A DNA stretch of 58,895 bases from Chloroflexota bacterium (GCA_016876035.1 VGOE01000004.1:1-58895), one strand, 5' to 3'. Positions 37,830 through 47,401 are shown, counted from the first letter of the stretch. Notes: generated from the sequence alone by a model not told the origin. A program made the numbers and translations.

Positions 37830-39125
37830 TCACACATCCAAAGCGCCTCTAGAGTACTGTGCATCAGGGGCATATTTCGAGAATAGGGACGCATAGAGTC
37901 GGCGAACCACAGTTTTCTCCACCAGGACGGTGAGAACCGTCGTGGCGACGATACTGAAGAGAATTACTGCAAAGGTGATACCCTGGATCACGCTGCCGTG
38001 TCCTACTCCTGCTTCCATAGCCATGGATGCCACAACGGCTGCTGCCAATCCTTTTGGCACCATGACCGCCGCGATTGAGGCATCAAAGGTCGTCACTGCC
38101 TTATCTAGGGATGCTTGCACCACTCGTATTCTTATTAAGAATAATGCTAAAGTCAAGCCCAACCCGGCAAGAAGGACCTTAGAATCATCTAGTGGGATGG
38201 ATAAGCCAATGTAGATAAAGAAGAAGGTTTTGAGGAGGAAAACAATCTCAGCAAAAAATGCCTTCTCCATCTCGTTTGGCTGGAAGGCTAGCTTCAGAGA
38301 CCGAAATAAAGCTGTTTCCTTCAGCCAGGAATGTTGCAGGGATCGGTGGTTTTGCAGGCCTCCGATATTCCCCAGGACGATTCCAAAGGCGAGGGCTGAA
38401 ATTGCGCCGCTAAAGCCTAGAAGCTCGGTGACACCGTAGGCCACAAATACAAAGGCAGGAGTTAGAAAGGTGCTGTTCTTCAACTGGCGGACTCTGTTAA
38501 GCACCGTTGACCAGAAAAAGGCAGCTAAAGCACCCAGAATGGCTGCCAGCAGGAAGGAGGCGGCTACTGCCCCGAGCATGAAGGTCGGCCTCAGGTCTTC
38601 GTGTTCAACTGCTTGAATGAACCCGAGGGCGAATACGATGACCACCACATCGCTAAAGGCTGATTCTAAGATTAGGGCAGTCCGGGTATCTGATTGCAAG
38701 CGGAGCTTACTCACCATGGGGATGACGACTACAGAAGATGTGCCACCGACGATAGAACCAAGGATCAGGGCTTCAAGAACGGACATGTCATACACGACAC
38801 GGCATATCAGAAGCACAACCCCGAGAGTGGCTACAAAATTGATGACGGTTAGGCGTACTCCACGCCCCATGGATGCACGAAGGGTGGAGAGACTGAGCCC
38901 CAGCCCACTTTCGAAAAGGATAATGACAAGCGTGATTATGGCAAATACATTGCCAATGTCGCCAAGGTCATCCCGATCCACGACGCCCATGATAGGGCCG
39001 ATGACAAGGCCGATGAGAACCAGCAGGAGAACATCCGGTACCCTGGTCTTCTCAAACAATACCGAAAACAGATGTGCCAGGAATATGAGCAAGCCAGCCG
39101 AAAGGATGACTAAGGTCGTTTCCAT
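37830..39125 (-). CDS. Cation/proton antiporter (CPA family)
   Basis: A 431-residue protein with about 12 hydrophobic helices. It begins FLAHLFSVLFEKTRVPDVLLLVLIGLVIGP, has FESGLGLSLSTLRAS, the conserved polar helix GGTSSVVVIPMVSKL and ESAFSDVVVIV, where Ser-Asp is at the ion-binding site. The protein is like NhaP/KefB-type Na+(K+)/H+ antiporters but lacks the C-terminal TrkA-N domain of KefB. No clear ribosome site precedes ATG 39125. It lies 80 bases before trkH. Confidence 0.88.
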   Translation of the reverse strand: METTLVILSAGLLIFLAHLFSVLFEKTRVPDVLLLVLIGLVIGPIMGVVDRDDLGDIGNVFAIITLVIILFESGLGLSLSTLRASMGRGVRLTVINFVATLGVVLLICRVVYDMSVLEALILGSIVGGTSSVVVIPMVSKLRLQSDTRTALILESAFSDVVVIVFALGFIQAVEHEDLRPTFMLGAVAASFLLAAILGALAAFFWSTVLNRVRQLKNSTFLTPAFVFVAYGVTELLGFSGAISALAFGIVLGNIGGLQNHRSLQHSWLKETALFRSLKLAFQPNEMEKAFFAEIVFLLKTFFFIYIGLSIPLDDSKVLLAGLGLTLALFLIRIRVVQASLDKAVTTFDASIAAVMVPKGLAAAVVASMAMEAGVGHGSVIQGITFAVILFSIVATTVLTVLVEKTVVRRLYASLFSKYAPDAQYSRGALDV

Positions 39126-39407
39126 AATTTCGCCCGAACCCGGGATTTCCCACTACAATACAGAGACTCTGTTATTTTGGCAACTGTGCCATCGCTGTGA
39201 ATATGGCTCGCCAGTAACTGCCCCGATGGATATGTTTAGGTTTCACCAGAATGCCGTCATAGTAGACCCCAATGAAACGATACCCCGTGTCCTACTAATT
39301 GATAGCTAAGGCCCACTGCTCGTCAGCGGCCTACTCTATAAATTGCTGAGAGCCTCTCACACCTACACAAAACAAAGCACCCTTTAGAAAAAGGGGAAGC
39401 GCTGGGC

Positions 39408-39710
39408 TCAACGTTTGACCACAGCTTCTCGGAAGATATTCCAGAGGGAAACGTATTTTTGCTCCGGGTCGAAGTCATAGTTCCTCAAAGCCCAGATGTT
39501 AACCAGACCTTGTATCATGCCAAATAGGAGCATTGCGGCTGCCTCCAAATCAACATCTTCTCTCACATCTCCAGCCTTGACCCCTTCAGACAGCACGTCT
39601 CTAAGACCACGTATGTGTTTGTCAATAGTATCTGCTACCTTTCTATTCAGTTCCTTGTCGCCCAGACTGGTAATCTCAGCGATAACCTGAAAAGAGACAC
39701 CCCGCCTTTC
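39408..39710 (-). pseudogene. C-terminal remnant of a TetR-family regulator
   Basis: From just after a TGA at 39711-39713 an open frame of about 100 residues reads VSFQVIAEITSLGDKELN, then VREDVDLEAAAMLLFGMIQGLVNIW and ends REAVVKR. This is the ligand-binding C-terminal part of a TetR regulator; its N-terminal HTH is missing and proB begins upstream of it instead. The longest frame with a start codon is only 62 codons (39408-39596). The regulator gene seems to have lost its 5' half by deletion or rearrangement. Confidence 0.6.
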
Positions 39711-39771
39711 TCAGTGGCCGATACATGGCTTCTAGGTATACTTTCCAACAAACCTCCAGGATCTGCACCCG

Positions 39772-40953
39772 CTAAAGTATCGCCAGGTTGTTCCGATGTA
39801 CCACCTCAGCACCGTACTCATAGCCGAGGAGAGGCATGATCTCGTCGGAGTGGGCGCCCTTGATAACCTGAATATCAGTAGAACTGTAGTTGGATATCCC
39901 GCAGGCAATGCGGTTGCCCTGTGTATCAACAATATCTATCACGCCGCCACGGCTGAATTTTCCCTGCACCTCCCTGGTTCCTGCAGGTAGCAGGCTTCGC
40001 TTCCCTTCTTTGAGGGCGGCCGCTGCGCCATCGTCAACGATGACCTTACCGCGAGAGGCCAGCCCGCTTATCATCCACCGCTGGCGGCTCTCCAGGTTGG
40101 TAGTTTTTGGAGGAAATAAGGTGCCCAGAGGTTCCCCCCGCGCCAGCCGCGGGATTACATCGGGCAGCCTGCCACTGGCAATAATCACCGCTACCCCAGA
40201 GCCAGTGGCCAGCTTGGCCGCCTGAATCTTCGTTGTCATCCCACCTGTGCCCCGGCGACTGCCTGTGCCCTTAGCCAGTCGCTCAATTCGGCCATCGATC
40301 TTCTCGACCCTGGCGATAAGCTCGGCCTGGGCGTCAAGATGGGGGTCGGCGGTGTATAGTCCAGCCACATCGCTGAGCAGCACCAGGAGGTCGGCATCCA
40401 CTAGATTGGCCACCATAGCAGAAAGGTTATCATTGTCGCCGAACTTGGCCTCTTTGATCTCATCAATAGCCACTACATCGTTTTCATTGACAATGGGTAT
40501 CACCTTAAGCTCCAGCAACCCCAATAGGGTGTTGCGGGCATTGAGATAGCCAGCGCGGTCGGACATATCAGCTTTGGTGAGGAGGGCCTGGGCCACTACG
40601 ATGCCGTGCTCGGCGAAGGCCTCCTCATAGTGGTGCATGAGGCGACCTTGTCCTACGGCTGCCATAATCTGTCGGAAGGGAATATCCTTCCGTTCCCTGT
40701 CAAGACCCATCCGATCCCTGCCAGCAGCTATGGCCCCTGACGAGACGAGAATTATCTCTAGCCCCTGCTGGTGCAGCCGGGCCACCTGACATACCAGCCT
40801 GGCCATATTCTCTAGGTCAAGGCGTCCGTCGCTTGTGGTGACTAGGTTGGTGCCTAGCTTCACCACGAGACGGCGATAACGCCAGTCTTCTTGAGATGGT
40901 ATCATCTGGCTGGCCTTGGTTCCGGTGGCTTTCTTGGTTCTATCGCTGGCCAT
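39772..40953 (-). CDS. proB: Glutamate 5-kinase
   Basis: ProB phosphorylates glutamate in the first step of proline synthesis. The 393-residue protein has an amino-acid kinase domain (VVKLGTNLVTTSDGRLD, VSSGAIAAGRDRMGLD, NENDVVAIDEIKEAKFGDNDNLSAMVANLVDADLLVLLSDVAGLYTADP in pieces, GTGGMTTKIQAAKLAT) and a C-terminal PUA domain (about 290-385). An N-terminal extension of about 25 residues precedes the kinase, so the true start may be later, at the ATG of MIPSQEDW. The proA gene that commonly follows is absent. Confidence 0.96.
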   Translation of the reverse strand: MASDRTKKATGTKASQMIPSQEDWRYRRLVVKLGTNLVTTSDGRLDLENMARLVCQVARLHQQGLEIILVSSGAIAAGRDRMGLDRERKDIPFRQIMAAVGQGRLMHHYEEAFAEHGIVVAQALLTKADMSDRAGYLNARNTLLGLLELKVIPIVNENDVVAIDEIKEAKFGDNDNLSAMVANLVDADLLVLLSDVAGLYTADPHLDAQAELIARVEKIDGRIERLAKGTGSRRGTGGMTTKIQAAKLATGSGVAVIIASGRLPDVIPRLARGEPLGTLFPPKTTNLESRQRWMISGLASRGKVIVDDGAAAALKEGKRSLLPAGTREVQGKFSRGGVIDIVDTQGNRIACGISNYSSTDIQVIKGAHSDEIMPLLGYEYGAEVVHRNNLAIL

Positions 40954-41055
40954 GCTTAGTCTGCCTATTCAAACTTGACTAGATTATATCAGCCGTAGTC
41001 TGCTGTCACCAACCCCCTTCTTCCAGGCAATTGTGAGAGGTGCCATGGAGAAATT

Positions 41056-41064
41056 TGATATAAT
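41056..41064 (+). promoter_or_regulatory. Extended -10 promoter element for nnr
   Basis: TGATATAAT at 41056-41064 is identical to the element before the Usp gene and is followed by GGGC; no good -35 sits at 17 bases. It lies 77 bases before the nnr start. Confidence 0.45.
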
Positions 41065-41140
41065 GGGCTAAACCAATCTGCGGCAACCAAGACAGAGTGA
41101 AGTCCAAAGACCCTATGGCCACTGTAGCAGGAGATGCGCA

Positions 41141-42721
41141 TTGAAGGTTGTCACCGTTGAGCAAATGCGAGACATTGAGAGGCAGGCTGCTACCAAAGGC
41201 TTGCCCTCTGAGAAGCTGATGGAAAACGCCGGGCTGGCTGTGGCCCGGGAAGTAAACAAGTGGATCGGCAGAGTAGCCGGGCGCTATATCCTGATCCTGA
41301 TAGGGCCGGGGAATAATGGCGGCGACGGTCTGGTGACGGCGCGCCACCTCCACGATTGGGGTGCTGACGTTCACCTTTACTTGCCTAGACCGCGCCCCGA
41401 TTCAGATCGTAACTATCAACTGATCAGACATAGGGATATCCACACCATCATTGCCGACGAACCCGGGAGCTTCGCTGAACTACAGGGCCTGCTTCCTTCA
41501 GTGGAGGTGGTTATCGACGCCCTATTCGGCACGGGGAAGGCCAGACCTCTGGAAGGGCCCTTTCAACGGATATTGGAGGAGGTGGAGAAAGCGAAGAACA
41601 GGAATGGCAAGCTTCAGGTCGTTGCCCTGGACCTCCCTTCAGGGCTTGATGCGGACAGCGGTGCGGTGGACAACGCCTGCCTAACTGCTGATTTGACGGT
41701 CACCCTGGGTTATCCGAAGCATGGTCTGTTTCTTTTCCCTGGCGCTGCCAAGATAGGCAAGCTCATAGTGGCTGATATCGGCATACCGGCGAAACTGGCC
41801 GAGGACATACCCACCGAGATAATCACTGCTGAAGGGGTGCGGGCGCTGCTCCCGCAGCGCCCGCCAGATGCAAATAAAGGGACCTTTGGCCGAGTGCTGG
41901 TCAGCGGCGGCTCAATCAACTACATCGGAGCGGTCTATCTGGCCTGTGCCTCAGCTACCAGGGTGGGGGCGGGGCTGGTAACGCTGGCCACTGCCCGCAG
42001 CCTCCAGCCCATTCTGGCTGCCAAGCTCACGGAAGTGACCTATGCCCCGCTGCCTGAGTCGGAGCCAGGCATCGTGGCAGGCGAGGCGGCAGAAACCCTG
42101 CGATCTCAAATGGCCAACTACGATGTCCTGCTCCTGGGATGCGGTCTGGGCCAGAGCGCATCGGCGGCAGAGTTTGTGACGTCGATCCTTTTCTCTTCAG
42201 CAAGCCTGCCTGCGCTGATACTTGACGCTGACGCTCTCAACATCCTGTCCAAAATCCCTCAGTGGTGGCAAAAATTAACCAAAGACGCTGTGCTGACGCC
42301 TCACCCTGGAGAGATGGCGCGGCTCACCGGGCTATCCGTGGGGGCGGTGCAGTCGAAACGCTTAAGTGTGGCCAGAGAAGCTGCCGCTTCGTGGCGGAAA
42401 ACGGTTGTCCTGAAGGGGGCCTACACCATTATAGCCGCCCCCGATGGCAGAACCAGAATCAACCCGGTGGCTAACGCGGGTCTGGCCTCGGCCGGCACGG
42501 GGGATGTGCTGGCGGGGGCCATCGCTGGGCTGGCGGCCCATGGTCTTTCCCCCTTCGATGCCGCCGTTGCCGGGGTCTTTCTGCACAGCCAGGCAGGGGA
42601 GGTAGTGAGAAGCAACTTGGGTGACGCTGGAATGGTAGCCAGCGATCTTCTAAGCGTCCTGCCGGTAGTCATCAACAGGACTAAAGGGGGAAGCGCTACT
42701 CCGGAGACAGCCAGAGGCTAG
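41141..42721 (+). CDS. nnr: Bifunctional NAD(P)H-hydrate repair enzyme (epimerase/dehydratase)
   Basis: Nnr repairs hydrated NADH/NADPH. The 526-residue protein joins an N-terminal YjeF_N epimerase domain (about 1-215; GPGNNGGDGLVTARHL and VVIDALFGTG) to a C-terminal ADP-dependent dehydratase domain (about 230-510; GTFGRVLVSGG, LLLGCGLG, LTPHPGEMARLTG, VLKGAYTII and the ATP/ADP anion site NAGLASAGTGDVLAGAIAGL). The start is TTG 41141, seven bases after AGGAG. It is transcribed away from proB and has no operon partner. Confidence 0.96.
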   Translation: MKVVTVEQMRDIERQAATKGLPSEKLMENAGLAVAREVNKWIGRVAGRYILILIGPGNNGGDGLVTARHLHDWGADVHLYLPRPRPDSDRNYQLIRHRDIHTIIADEPGSFAELQGLLPSVEVVIDALFGTGKARPLEGPFQRILEEVEKAKNRNGKLQVVALDLPSGLDADSGAVDNACLTADLTVTLGYPKHGLFLFPGAAKIGKLIVADIGIPAKLAEDIPTEIITAEGVRALLPQRPPDANKGTFGRVLVSGGSINYIGAVYLACASATRVGAGLVTLATARSLQPILAAKLTEVTYAPLPESEPGIVAGEAAETLRSQMANYDVLLLGCGLGQSASAAEFVTSILFSSASLPALILDADALNILSKIPQWWQKLTKDAVLTPHPGEMARLTGLSVGAVQSKRLSVAREAAASWRKTVVLKGAYTIIAAPDGRTRINPVANAGLASAGTGDVLAGAIAGLAAHGLSPFDAAVAGVFLHSQAGEVVRSNLGDAGMVASDLLSVLPVVINRTKGGSATPETARG

Positions 42722-42857
42722 ATATGCCCACAGATGTCACTCGGTGCTTGACCTTGACATGGAATCCACTGCACATACCTTCTGGACTCCAGCTTTCGCC
42801 GGTGTGACATGAGCAGCTATATCGTTGAGTCTTTAGCTTGGCTGTTGTTGCCAATTC

Positions 42858-43502
42858 TCAATAGCTGGCGGTGTACCTAGAACTGTCAACTTCGCGCCCA
42901 TAGGATGCCTTTGGCAAGAGCGTAGCTGAAATGCCAGCCACGGCAGCAGCCTTAGCCAGATCCCAAGGTATGAAAGGCCAAAACCCCAACTTCATTGCTT
43001 GATGGAAGTCCTTGTGCAAGAAAGACCCGAGGTAAGCTGTCCCAGCTAGGTCGATGATCACTACGGCAATAAGCATCAGTCCCAATTGTGGTAAGAACCC
43101 CCGGGCTGTTATGAACGTCTCGCTGAGCGCTCCTATCAAAATAGGCACAACCATAAACGCCAACAGGTACCCCAAAGTCACTGTGTTGCTGAGATAGCCG
43201 ATACCCCCCGCCCAGCCCTGAAACCAGGGGATTCCACAAGCCCCTATGCCCACGTAGAATGCTTGGCTCAGAAAACCATACCTCGCTCCCAACAGCACGC
43301 CACTGAGCAAAACAGCAAAAACCTGTCCGGTAACAGGCACTGGGGTAAACCAGAGATGGATTCTTAATTGAGCAACTAGCCCTGTAAGGCAAGCCATGCC
43401 CAACGCTAAAGCGACTTTCTGGGTTATACTGAGATCGGTCCGCCACTTGAAAGCGGAGTATCTCCAGTACCTATACCTGTCTACATAAGCGCTTGTCGCC
43501 AT
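42858..43502 (-). CDS. BioY family ECF-type substrate-binding membrane protein
   Basis: A 214-residue membrane protein of the BioY family, the S component of energy-coupling-factor transporters, most often for biotin. The typical PVTGQVFAVLLSGVLLGARYG..AFYVGIGACGIPWFQGWAGG is present, with about six hydrophobic helices. ATG 43502 is chosen because GGGGGTG lies just upstream; the open frame continues to 43670 but that part is unlike the family. No ECF ATPase or biotin gene is in the window, so it would depend on a shared module elsewhere or act alone. Confidence 0.9.
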   Translation of the reverse strand: MATSAYVDRYRYWRYSAFKWRTDLSITQKVALALGMACLTGLVAQLRIHLWFTPVPVTGQVFAVLLSGVLLGARYGFLSQAFYVGIGACGIPWFQGWAGGIGYLSNTVTLGYLLAFMVVPILIGALSETFITARGFLPQLGLMLIAVVIIDLAGTAYLGSFLHKDFHQAMKLGFWPFIPWDLAKAAAVAGISATLLPKASYGREVDSSRYTASY

Positions 43503-43733
43503 TACACCCCCTGTATTGGAATCTGACTCGCGATCCGCCTTCGCTTCAGGTCTTCTCTTGAGCTGAGACGCTACACAAAAGTATAGGGTGACATGACCAC
43601 CACAGTCAAGCGTTCTCAGGGAAGGGCGTCCAGAAACCGGTTCAAAAGGATGGGGCGGGCCCTGTACCACGCCTTGCGGGCGTTTTCTCAGGATAAGGCC
43701 AAAAGCCAGACAGGCAAAGAGATTATTCTTGGA

Positions 43734-44660
43734 TCAGGGCGTTGCCCCTCCTGGGATCAGAGATGGCTCAGCGAAGGGGGTACGATTCTTCTTGCTGGGG
43801 TCGAGCTTGTCTCTAACACAGGCAGCGAACCTTTCCACGATCCAGGTGTAATATTCGCGGGGCAGCGCCTCGGGAGTAATATCCGGGACCTCATTGAAGG
43901 CGTCAATGACCCACCACTGGCCCTTCTCGTCCACACACCACTCCATCACGTTAACGTCCAAGTCCAATGCCTGGTTGAACCGGGTGGTAAGATCGATCAG
44001 CCTTTCCAGGACACCCCCCATGCCACCTAGATCACAGTAGAGGTACTGGCCCATAGCCAGAGGTTTGGGAACCCATCGAACAAAGAGGACGTCTTTCTTG
44101 TCAAAGCAAAAGACGCGGAAATAATCTTTGAAGGTGATTAGCTGCTGGGCCATAAGCACGTACCGGGAACAAAGGGCGAGATAAAGGTTGCGCAACTCCT
44201 GGACAGAACTGACCATGTAAACGTCTTGCCAGGCATATCCGTCGAAGGGCTTGAGAACACAGGGGAAGCCCAACTCCTCGTCTACCCGGTCAAGATCAGG
44301 CTGGGCAACTACACTACTCATCTGCTCAATAGCCGTCTGATCCGGCAATACGATGGTCTTAGGGAATGCCAATCCCAGGCAACTCCCCAGTCTCATGTCC
44401 ACCAGCTTGTTCGTGGCAGCAGCCGCAAAGGGATTGTTAATGACATACGCCCCACCGAGTGCCAGGTTCTTCACCATTTCTCTGAGGAAGGGATAGCAGA
44501 AACTAAGCCGGTCCACTACTACCCGGTAGGGACGCTCAAGGGGAACGCGCTCATCGGCAAAAGATATGTATTCTACAGGGATGTCAGCCAGCCGGGAAGC
44601 GACATCAGCCATGAAACGGTCATCCCTGCGCTCCAGAATACCAACGACCTTCGTTTGCAT
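43734..44660 (-). CDS. ATP-grasp enzyme of unknown substrate
   Basis: A 308-residue protein with an ATP-grasp fold: an N-terminal pre-ATP domain (VVGILERRDDRF..), NPFAAAATNKLVDMRLG, LGFPCVLKPFDGYAWQDVYMVSS with the ATP-binding Lys, VLMAQQLI and the metal-binding acids in VNVMEWCVDEKGQWWVIDAFNEVPDI. It resembles RimK-like carboxylate-amine ligases, but the acid in the final motif is followed by FNEVPDITPEALP rather than the usual E.N. The substrates are unknown; neighbours (BioY, crotonase) give no clue. Confidence 0.75.
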   Translation of the reverse strand: MQTKVVGILERRDDRFMADVASRLADIPVEYISFADERVPLERPYRVVVDRLSFCYPFLREMVKNLALGGAYVINNPFAAAATNKLVDMRLGSCLGLAFPKTIVLPDQTAIEQMSSVVAQPDLDRVDEELGFPCVLKPFDGYAWQDVYMVSSVQELRNLYLALCSRYVLMAQQLITFKDYFRVFCFDKKDVLFVRWVPKPLAMGQYLYCDLGGMGGVLERLIDLTTRFNQALDLDVNVMEWCVDEKGQWWVIDAFNEVPDITPEALPREYYTWIVERFAACVRDKLDPSKKNRTPFAEPSLIPGGATP

Positions 44661-44784
44661 GACGGCTGATATTATAGTCGGTACCCACAGTCAGTCAAGA
44701 GAAACGCTATGACCATAGATGCGGACATGGGGTAGAAGCAGGGTTAACGAACAACCCTAGCGTCCACCCCACTTCCTTCTGCGG

Positions 44785-45603
44785 TCAGCGGTTCTTATAG
44801 ATGGCCTTGCGTTTTTCTTTGAAGGCCTTCATGCCTTCCTGGGCATCCTCTGTGGCAAAGACAGGCCATCCGATCTCGTCTTGCCTCTGGAGAGCCTCTG
44901 CCTCAGGCACCGCCTCGTCTATCTCCCGGAGCGTCCGGGTGATTGCTTTTATGGAAATAGGGGCGTTCTCACAGAGTTGCCTTGCGATCTGCATGGCTTC
45001 CTCCATGGCCTTTCCCCGGGGGACTACCCGGTTGATGAGCCCCCATTTCAGCGCCTCCTGGGCACTGATGCGGCGGCCCAGAAGAAGAATCTCTGCCGCC
45101 AGACAGTAGGGGATCTGCCGGCGCAAGCGGACAGCCGAGGCTGCCATGGGGTAGAGGCCACGGGCGACCTCAGTCACTCCGAAGACGGCGTCCTCTGCCC
45201 CCACACGCATATCGGTACCCTGCAGGATCTCGGTGCCTCCGGCCAGGGCAAAACCCTCGACCGCCAGTATGATCGGCTTGTTGGGGCGATTCTCCCGCAG
45301 CAATGCCTGCCAGTGCAGGTTGGGCACATCTTGCATCAATCGCTGAATCTCCTCAGCGTCGTCGCCCGGCCCCGGCCCTGCTTTCAGATCCATGCCGGCG
45401 CAAAACGTATCGCCTTTGCCAGTGAGCACAGCGCAGTATAGATCGTCGCCCTGGTCCAGAAGACGCCACGCCTTATACATGCCGACCAGCATCGGTGGGC
45501 TAAGCGCGTTCTTGGCCTCCGGCCGATTGAGAGTGACGATCAGAATATGCCCTTCCTTCTCTATGGTGCAGTTCTTGGTGGTGATATCCAGTTGTTCAGC
45601 CAT
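44785..45603 (-). CDS. Crotonase / enoyl-CoA hydratase family protein
   Basis: A 272-residue crotonase-fold enzyme. VTLNRPEAKNALS, FCAGMDLKAG, AVEGFALAGGTEILQGTDMRV (oxyanion hole) and FGVTEVARGLYP are visible. The Glu in VTEVARG is in the place of the second catalytic acid of hydratases, while the first is within GGTEILQGTD, so hydratase activity is plausible. Start ATG 45603 follows AGGAGGATTGC. It differs from the crotonase at 11551 in the segment after the oxyanion loop and is not its duplicate. Confidence 0.9.
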   Translation of the reverse strand: MAEQLDITTKNCTIEKEGHILIVTLNRPEAKNALSPPMLVGMYKAWRLLDQGDDLYCAVLTGKGDTFCAGMDLKAGPGPGDDAEEIQRLMQDVPNLHWQALLRENRPNKPIILAVEGFALAGGTEILQGTDMRVGAEDAVFGVTEVARGLYPMAASAVRLRRQIPYCLAAEILLLGRRISAQEALKWGLINRVVPRGKAMEEAMQIARQLCENAPISIKAITRTLREIDEAVPEAEALQRQDEIGWPVFATEDAQEGMKAFKEKRKAIYKNR

Positions 45604-45967
45604 GCAATCCTCCTATTCTTAGTATGACTTGTGGTATCTAGCAGGCATTTCCCTTTTTGACTAGCGATGAATCATGCTCTGCCCTGCTGCCATTTGAGGT
45701 AATGATGAACCCCCCACCCCTTAGCTGTCAAGTGGCTTCATTCGAGGCTGTCTATTAATGTCATTCTGAGGAGTCGGCCTCAGGCGGATGACGAAGAATC
45801 TCGTAGATTCTTGGCTTCGCTCAGAATGACACGAACATGCTGATAGACGATCTCTCTATTCAGGCACTATTCTTGTTGGCGGCACATGACGCTCGTTTGA
45901 TAACGCCCCATGTCAACCCACGCCTTGCAGTATAGCAGCAGATTAGCTATCATGTTTGGTCACGACC
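45604..45967. other. Intergenic region with a MITE-like repeat
   Basis: No gene is seen between the crotonase gene and pyk. The palindromic repeat at 45759-45831 is the only clear structure, and neither gene has an obvious promoter here. Confidence 0.4.
45759..45831. repeat. Palindromic MITE-like repeat, TGTCATTCTGAG type
   Basis: Perfect 12-base terminal inverted repeats, TGTCATTCTGAG (45759-45770) and CTCAGAATGACA (45820-45831), enclose a second palindrome, AAGAATCT-CGT-AGATTCTT. The 73-base element is non-coding and resembles a repeat type dispersed in many bacterial genomes. Confidence 0.7.
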
Positions 45968-47401
45968 ATGCCGAACCCTCGTTTTCCCAAGAGGCGGACT
46001 AAGATAGTCTGCACCATTGGCCCGGCAAGCGGCTCAGCAGCCATCCTTGAGCGGCTTATCAGGGCAGGTATGAACGTTGCCAGGATCAATCTATCGCACG
46101 GCGCCGACAGTGAACACGCTCGCCGTATTCAGACCATACGAAGGTTGGCTGAACGTCTTTCCACGACGGTAGCCATACTGATAGACATACCGGGGCCTAA
46201 GTACCGCGTTGGGAATATAGCTGGCGGCTCAACCGTACTCACGAAAGGTGCTCAGTTGACGCTCACCACCAAGGATGTGGAGGGAAACGGGAAGGTGGTG
46301 TCGGTCAACTTCTCCACACTTCCCCAGGACGTGAAGCCTGGGGACGCGGTAGTACTCAGTGACGGAGCGATACATCTCAAGGCGCTGGAAGTGACTCAGA
46401 CCGAGGTTAAATGCCGGGTCGTTGTTGGTGGGCTCCTCACACCTGGTCGGGGAATCGTGGTACCAGGAGTGCCTATCTCCCGCCCCTATGTTACTGATCA
46501 TCTCCTGGATGATATCAACTTTGCTGTTGGGCAGAAGCCCGACTACATCGCCCTATCCTTTGTCAACCGGCCAGAGGATGTGAAGCAGGTCAGGGATATC
46601 CTGCAGCATAGAGGATCTGATGTCCCCGTCATTGCCAAGATAGAACGGAAGCAGGCTTTCGCCGGTTTCGACAAGCTGTTGGCAGCCAGCGACGGTATCA
46701 TGGTAGCCCGAGGAGACCTGGGAGTGGACATCGCGGTGGAAAAGGTGCCCCTAGCTCAGAAGGAGATTATTGAAAAGTGTAACCGAGTGGGCAAGCCGGT
46801 GATCACCGCCACCCAGATGTTGGAGTCCATGGTGGAGATGCCTATTCCTACGCGGGCAGAGGCAGCTGATGTGGCCAATGCCGTTCTGGATGGCAGCGAT
46901 GCCATAATGCTCTCCGGGGAAACAGCCGTCGGCAAGTATCCCGTCGAGACTGTGAAGATGATGGGCAGAATAGCTCTGGAAGCTGAGGCAGCCATCCCCC
47001 ATGACGAGATACTTCACGGCAGGAGAAACGAGGCTTCACCTGAGGTTGACGATGCCACAGCCAGGGCGGCCTGCCAGATAGCTCACCAGGTAGGAGCGCG
47101 AGCCATTACCACCTTCACCACAGGTGGGACGACACCCCTGCGAGTATCCAAATACAGGCCCAGCCAGCCCATTATTGCGGTCACTCCGTCAGATAACACC
47201 CTGAGGCGTCTTTGCCTGGCGTGGGGCGTCTTGCCGCTGCGGAGACCGGAACCCCTGAGTCTGGAGGAAGTCTTCGAGCAAGCGACGGAGGTGGCCTTGG
47301 CAACACGTGTCGCGACGAAAGGCGATCTCATTCTCATTACCGCTGGCCTGCCTCTTGCTGTTCCTGGGAGCACCAACCTGGTCAAGGTCCACAGGGTATG
47401 A
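45968..47401 (+). CDS. pyk: Pyruvate kinase
   Basis: Pyk converts PEP and ADP to pyruvate and ATP, the last step of glycolysis. The 477-residue protein has KIVCTIGPAS, the active-site RINLSHG, IDIPGPKYRVG, IALSFVNRPEDVKQ, VIAKIERKQAF with the catalytic Lys, MVARGDLGVDIAVEKVPLAQKEII and TATQMLESMVEMPIPTRAEAADVANAVLDGSDAIMLSGETA in separate blocks, then the C-terminal domain. It lacks the extra PEP-utiliser domain found in some Gram-positive forms. ATG 45968 is preferred over the TTG at 45956; neither has a clear ribosome site. Confidence 0.95.
   Translation: MPNPRFPKRRTKIVCTIGPASGSAAILERLIRAGMNVARINLSHGADSEHARRIQTIRRLAERLSTTVAILIDIPGPKYRVGNIAGGSTVLTKGAQLTLTTKDVEGNGKVVSVNFSTLPQDVKPGDAVVLSDGAIHLKALEVTQTEVKCRVVVGGLLTPGRGIVVPGVPISRPYVTDHLLDDINFAVGQKPDYIALSFVNRPEDVKQVRDILQHRGSDVPVIAKIERKQAFAGFDKLLAASDGIMVARGDLGVDIAVEKVPLAQKEIIEKCNRVGKPVITATQMLESMVEMPIPTRAEAADVANAVLDGSDAIMLSGETAVGKYPVETVKMMGRIALEAEAAIPHDEILHGRRNEASPEVDDATARAACQIAHQVGARAITTFTTGGTTPLRVSKYRPSQPIIAVTPSDNTLRRLCLAWGVLPLRRPEPLSLEEVFEQATEVALATRVATKGDLILITAGLPLAVPGSTNLVKVHRV

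Noticed and set aside
38617-39309. Plus-strand reading frame of 230 codons
   Set aside because: It is antisense to the antiporter gene and its Ser/Thr/Arg-rich product lacks any domain.
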